Assembly: GCF_024693525.1 (NCBI RefSeq) | Contig: NZ_JAILKR010000029.1 | Span: 1 to 7,367, forward strand | DNA length: 7,367 nt | Origin: Selenomonas sp. | GTDB taxonomy: Bacteria; Bacillota_C; Negativicutes; Selenomonadales; Selenomonadaceae | Direction of reading: 5' to 3' | Part shown: in pieces, positions 5,147-7,367 of the stretch | Position numbering within the stretch: position 1 is the first letter of the stretch | How the letters are laid out: each line of letters starts with the position of its first letter | Notes under the pieces: generated by a model | Seen by the model: the letters and a program-made list of their open reading frames with translations, nothing else | Told to the model about the DNA's origin: nothing | Database searches by the model: none | Position numbers and translations under genes: made by a program

Positions 5147-6826
5147 ATGAATGGTTTGACTCTGGTGGGAATCGCCATCGTCGTATTTGTGGCAGCTTAT
5201 GCTGGTTATGGACGCTGGCTGGTCAAGACTTGGGGCATTGACCCGAAGGCTAAGACGCCGGCGGTACAGTATGAAGATGGTCAGGATTACGCGCCGGCTT
5301 CCCGGTTTACGGTATTTTCACATCAGTTTTCGTCGATTACTGGCGCCGGCCCGGTGACTGGCCCGATTATCGCGGCAATGTTCGGCTGGGCGCCGGCCCT
5401 GTTGTGGCTGCTGATTGGCGGTGTATTCTTTGGAGCGGTTCAGGACTTTACCGCCCTTTACGCTTCGGTCAAGAATAAGGGAAAATCCATGGGCATGCTG
5501 ATCGAGCAGTATGTTGGCAAGACGGGCCGCCGCCTGTTCCTGCTGTTCTGCTGGCTCTTTACCCTGTTGGTTCTGGCTGCCTTTGCGGATATTTTGGCTA
5601 ACACCTTCAGTGCTGTTACGAAAACAGGCGCTCAGAATGTGCCGGGGGCTCAGGCCGCATCTATTTCCATGCTTTACATTTTCGTCGCCATGGGGTTTGG
5701 CGAGTATATCCGCCGCTTCAATCCCTCCGGTGCTGTGAAATTCGTCATTGCCGTGGTGCTGGTTATCGCGATGTTTGCTGTTGGCATGAACTTTCCCCTT
5801 TACTTCGATGCTCAGACCTGGCGCTATGTGACCTTTGGTTATTGCTTTATCGCTTCGGTTTTGCCCATGTGGCTGCTCATGGAGCCCCGTGACTATCTGT
5901 CCTCCTTCCTGCTTTTGGGGATGGTGGCTGGCGGTGTCATCGGCGTGGTGGTTGCCAATCCCGCCATCAATATGCCGGCTTTCGTTGGCTTTGAGGTAAA
6001 CGGCCAGTCGCTGTTCCCGATCCTCTTCATCACCATTGCCTGCGGTGCGGTTTCGGGCTTCCACAGTCTGGTTTCTTCGGGGACGTCCTCTAAGGCCGTA
6101 GCCAATGAGACGGATATGCTGCCGGTTGGTTATGGTTCGATGCTGGTTGAGTCGCTGCTCGGTGTGGTGGCGCTGGTTATCGCCTGTGCCGCTGCCAGCA
6201 ATGGCGCTCTGCCCAAGGGAACGCCATTCCAGATTTTTGCTGATGCTGTCGGTGGTTTCTTCCAGATGTTTGGCTTGCCGGTGGGGGTATCTGCCTGTGT
6301 CATCACCATGTGTGTATCGGCGCTGGCTATGACCACCATCGACTCGGTGGCCCGCATTGGCCGCATGTCCTTCCAGGAACTCTTTACGCCCAGTGAAGGG
6401 GAGAAGCCCAATGCGCTGGAAAGTCTCTGCATGAATACCTACTTTTCGACGATTATCACGCTGGTATTGGCCTTTATGCTCTGCCTGGCCGGCTATATGA
6501 ATATCTGGCCGCTGTTTGGTGCTGCCAATCAGCTGCTGTCCGCCCTGGTGCTGATTTCCCTTTCGGTATTCCTTCGCACTACGGGGCGCAAGGGCTGGAT
6601 GCTCTATGTGCCGATGACCTTTATGTTCTTCGTAACCATGACAGCGCTGGTCATGAGTGTGATGGGCATTGTCACGAAGCTTCAGGCTGGTACCTTTGTG
6701 GTCATGGTTGACGGCTTGCAGCTGGTACTGGCGCTGGCACTTATGACGCTGGCAGTTCTGGTGGTCAAGCATTGCGGCAAAGAGCTCATCTGTGGCAAGG
6801 CAGAGTGCCCGCAGACTGAGTTATAA
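5147..6826 (+). CDS. cstA: CstA-family peptide/pyruvate transporter (carbon starvation protein A)
   Basis: A polytopic inner-membrane protein of the CstA family (TC 2.A.114), whose E. coli members CstA and BtsT are linked to peptide and pyruvate uptake during nutrient limitation. The protein is 559 aa from ATG 5147, favoured by GAGG (5136-5139) 7 nt upstream; ATG 5144 would add one Met. The signature block runs from FSSITGAGPVTGPIIAAMFG (61-80) through GAVQDFTALYASVKNKGKSMG (96-116). Others are SGTSSKAVANETDMLPVGYG (311-330), TTIDSVARIGR (396-406) and the C-terminal WPLFGAANQLLSALVL (454-469). About 14 hydrophobic segments are visible, roughly from 3-25 to 516-540. It is shorter than E. coli CstA (701 aa), as is usual for many Firmicutes members. 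The cytoplasmic tail is short and contains three Cys (CGKELICGKAEC), an oddity of unknown meaning. The exact substrate is not decided by sequence. It is probably monocistronic, controlled by the leader described and ended by the terminator at 6867-6908. Confidence 0.95.
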   Translation: MNGLTLVGIAIVVFVAAYAGYGRWLVKTWGIDPKAKTPAVQYEDGQDYAPASRFTVFSHQFSSITGAGPVTGPIIAAMFGWAPALLWLLIGGVFFGAVQDFTALYASVKNKGKSMGMLIEQYVGKTGRRLFLLFCWLFTLLVLAAFADILANTFSAVTKTGAQNVPGAQAASISMLYIFVAMGFGEYIRRFNPSGAVKFVIAVVLVIAMFAVGMNFPLYFDAQTWRYVTFGYCFIASVLPMWLLMEPRDYLSSFLLLGMVAGGVIGVVVANPAINMPAFVGFEVNGQSLFPILFITIACGAVSGFHSLVSSGTSSKAVANETDMLPVGYGSMLVESLLGVVALVIACAAASNGALPKGTPFQIFADAVGGFFQMFGLPVGVSACVITMCVSALAMTTIDSVARIGRMSFQELFTPSEGEKPNALESLCMNTYFSTIITLVLAFMLCLAGYMNIWPLFGAANQLLSALVLISLSVFLRTTGRKGWMLYVPMTFMFFVTMTALVMSVMGIVTKLQAGTFVVMVDGLQLVLALALMTLAVLVVKHCGKELICGKAECPQTEL

Positions 6827-6866
6827 ATAAACTTACGATTATCCCTGTTGTTTATTCCCCAAAGTC

Positions 6867-6908
6867 AGAATCCCCCGAGTGTTTGCGAGGCGCTCGGGGG
6901 ATTCTTTT
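6867..6908 (+). terminator. Intrinsic terminator after cstA
   Basis: AGAATCCCCCGAG (6867-6879) pairs perfectly with CTCGGGGGATTCT (6893-6905), 13 bp that can extend by two more pairs (T6880-G6892, G6881-C6891), followed by TTT. It lies about 40 bp after the cstA stop and before the tRNA promoter. Confidence 0.92.
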
Positions 6909-6927
6909 GCTTGGGCTGGGGACAGCC

Positions 6928-6956
6928 TTGCATATCTGGCGAGGGTCTGCTAAAAT
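6928..6956 (+). promoter_or_regulatory. Candidate promoter for tRNA-Arg
   Basis: TAAAAT (6951-6956; 5 of 6 to TATAAT) lies 17 bp after TTGCAT (6928-6933; only TTG matches). Transcription would start about 3 nt before the mature tRNA end. The position after the cstA terminator implies the tRNA has its own promoter. Confidence 0.5.
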
Positions 6957-6965
6957 TATATTGTT

Positions 6966-7042
6966 GCGGTTGTAGCTCAGATGGATAGAGCGTCCGCCTC
7001 CTAAGCGGCAGGTCGTGAGTTCGACTCTCACCAATCGCACCA
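6966..7042 (+). tRNA. tRNA-Arg, anticodon CCU (reads AGG), CCA encoded
   Basis: The acceptor stem is GCGGTTG (6966-6972) with CAATCGC (7032-7038), discriminator A7039 and a genomically encoded CCA (7040-7042). The D arm is GCTC...GAGC. The anticodon loop is CTCCTAA (6998-7004) with anticodon CCT at 7000-7002 and the arginine-type A37-A38. The T arm is GTGAG-TTCGACT-CTCAC. The outermost anticodon-stem pair (T6993 with C7009) is a mismatch. The identity is firm from the anticodon. Only a weak 4-bp hairpin (GGGA 7057-7060 with TCCC 7070-7073, then TTTATATT) follows, so the long hairpin at 7091-7142 may also help end this transcript. Confidence 0.96.
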
Positions 7043-7090
7043 TATCGCATGTTATTGGGACTGTGAAATTCCCTTTATATTGACGCAGAT

Positions 7091-7142
7091 ATAGAAGCCT
7101 CTATAAGTTAGATGGATTAATCGAACTTATGGAGGCTTCTAC
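7091..7142 (-). other. Long hairpin of the right repeat
   Basis: TAGAAGCCTCTATAAG (7092-7107) pairs with CTTATGGAGGCTTCTA (7126-7141): 16 pairs with one G-T wobble and an 18-nt loop. It is the counterpart of the hairpin at 207-254. It lies between the tRNA and the rest of the repeat and could act on either strand. The wobble pair is a true G-U only in plus-strand RNA, which argues mildly against minus-strand function. Confidence 0.7.
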
Positions 7143-7259
7143 GAATTTATCCACGTATTTTTTACAAATTACAGTTTGTAGGTTACACGAATCTCATTCG
7201 AAGCAGCTCTTCGCCGCCGCTAGGAGCAGTGCCAACACTACGCGGGAGATGTTTTTCTA

Positions 7260-7361
7260 AACGAAATTTTTATCTTTAATTAAGCATCGAAAAAGTTGCA
7301 AAACGCGCTTCGCTTGAACGGTAGCAATTTTTCGACGAACGGTGAGGATAAAAATTTCGTT
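7260..7361 (-). other. Two-level stem structure of the right repeat
   Basis: An outer 15-bp perfect inverted repeat, AACGAAATTTTTATC (7260-7274) and GATAAAAATTTCGTT (7347-7361), encloses an inner stem (7285-7299 with 7324-7337, 13 pairs, G7295 bulged). The inner stem closes on the conserved loop block 7301-7316. One inner pair (A7286/C7336) is G-U only if the minus strand is the RNA, in line with the orientation inferred from the left copy. Confidence 0.65.
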
Positions 7362-7367
7362 CTTCAC

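Larger units (their letters stand above)
7079..7367 (-). repeat. Right copy of the structured dispersed repeat, inverted
   Basis: Read on the minus strand, this stretch repeats the block order of 1-267: CAAGCGAAGCGCGTTT (7301-7316), CTTAATTAAA (7275-7284), ATAAAAATTTCGT (7261-7273), GTTGGCACTG (7227-7236), GCGGCGGCGA (about 7211-7220), CGAAT, CAAACTGTAATTTGTAAAAA (7159-7178), CGTGGATAAATTC (7143-7155), the long hairpin (7091-7142) and GTCAAT (7079-7084). This copy also shows an outer stem (7260-7274 with 7347-7361) that falls off the window edge in the left copy. The middle third (about 7180-7258) is diverged. No gene was found here on either strand. The element's far end may lie beyond the window. 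Confidence 0.75.

Noticed and set aside
5318..6772. 484-aa open frame antisense to cstA
   Set aside because: It is His/Gln/Arg-rich low-quality sequence, as expected from the reverse of a membrane-protein gene.
6852..7050. Two ~60-aa minus-strand frames over the cstA terminator and tRNA
   Set aside because: They are antisense to a tRNA. Peptides such as GESRTHDLPLRRR are typical products of translating tRNA genes and are a known source of false gene calls.
207..7142. Possible flip of the terminal hairpin loop relative to its flanks between the two repeat copies
   Set aside because: The loop core (GATGAATCAATC against GATGGATTAATC) matches the other copy 10 of 12 in either orientation because it is nearly palindromic, so no inversion can be claimed.
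1..7367. CRISPR array, phage or defence system
   Set aside because: No regular short repeats with spacers, integrase, transposase, nuclease or toxin-antitoxin genes are present; all coding space is taken by ordinary metabolic and envelope genes.

Overview
The window looks like chromosomal DNA from a Negativicutes bacterium, most likely Selenomonadaceae (Selenomonas-like). This rests on moderate GC in the genes, Firmicutes-type promoters, strong AGGAGG ribosome sites, intrinsic terminators with T-tracts, and a Firmicutes-style short CstA beside a MurA and an exported SpoIVB-type S55 protein. The genus is an inference; no 16S gene or other marker is present.

Layout: positions 1-267 hold a partial structured intergenic repeat. 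A promoter region follows, then an exported S55-peptidase-domain protein (398-2365). murA (2455-3720) follows with its own candidate promoter and a strong terminator. Next is a single-domain Old Yellow Enzyme-type flavin oxidoreductase with a C-terminal cysteine cluster (3823-4926). A 220-bp regulated-looking leader with a near-consensus promoter, dyads and a terminator-like hairpin precedes cstA (5147-6826). cstA ends in a strong terminator, and a tRNA-Arg(CCU) gene with encoded CCA (6966-7042) follows. Positions 7079-7367 hold a second copy of the repeat, inverted relative to the first.

All protein genes and the tRNA lie on the plus strand, but terminators and promoters suggest they are mostly separate transcription units rather than one operon. 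The S55 protein and MurA may share a cell-envelope theme. The oxidoreductase and CstA (peptide/pyruvate uptake) are metabolic. No single pathway joins all four, and the genes are ordinary family members.

The unusual part is non-coding. The two flanking elements (at least 267 and 289 bp) share a 53-nt block with 50 matches, a 16-nt identical apical loop, and a stem whose two arms differ between copies but remain paired. That looks like conservation of structure. They point toward each other and bracket the window. Candidates are a dispersed structured RNA or a palindromic mobile/repeat element; the sequence alone does not decide between these.
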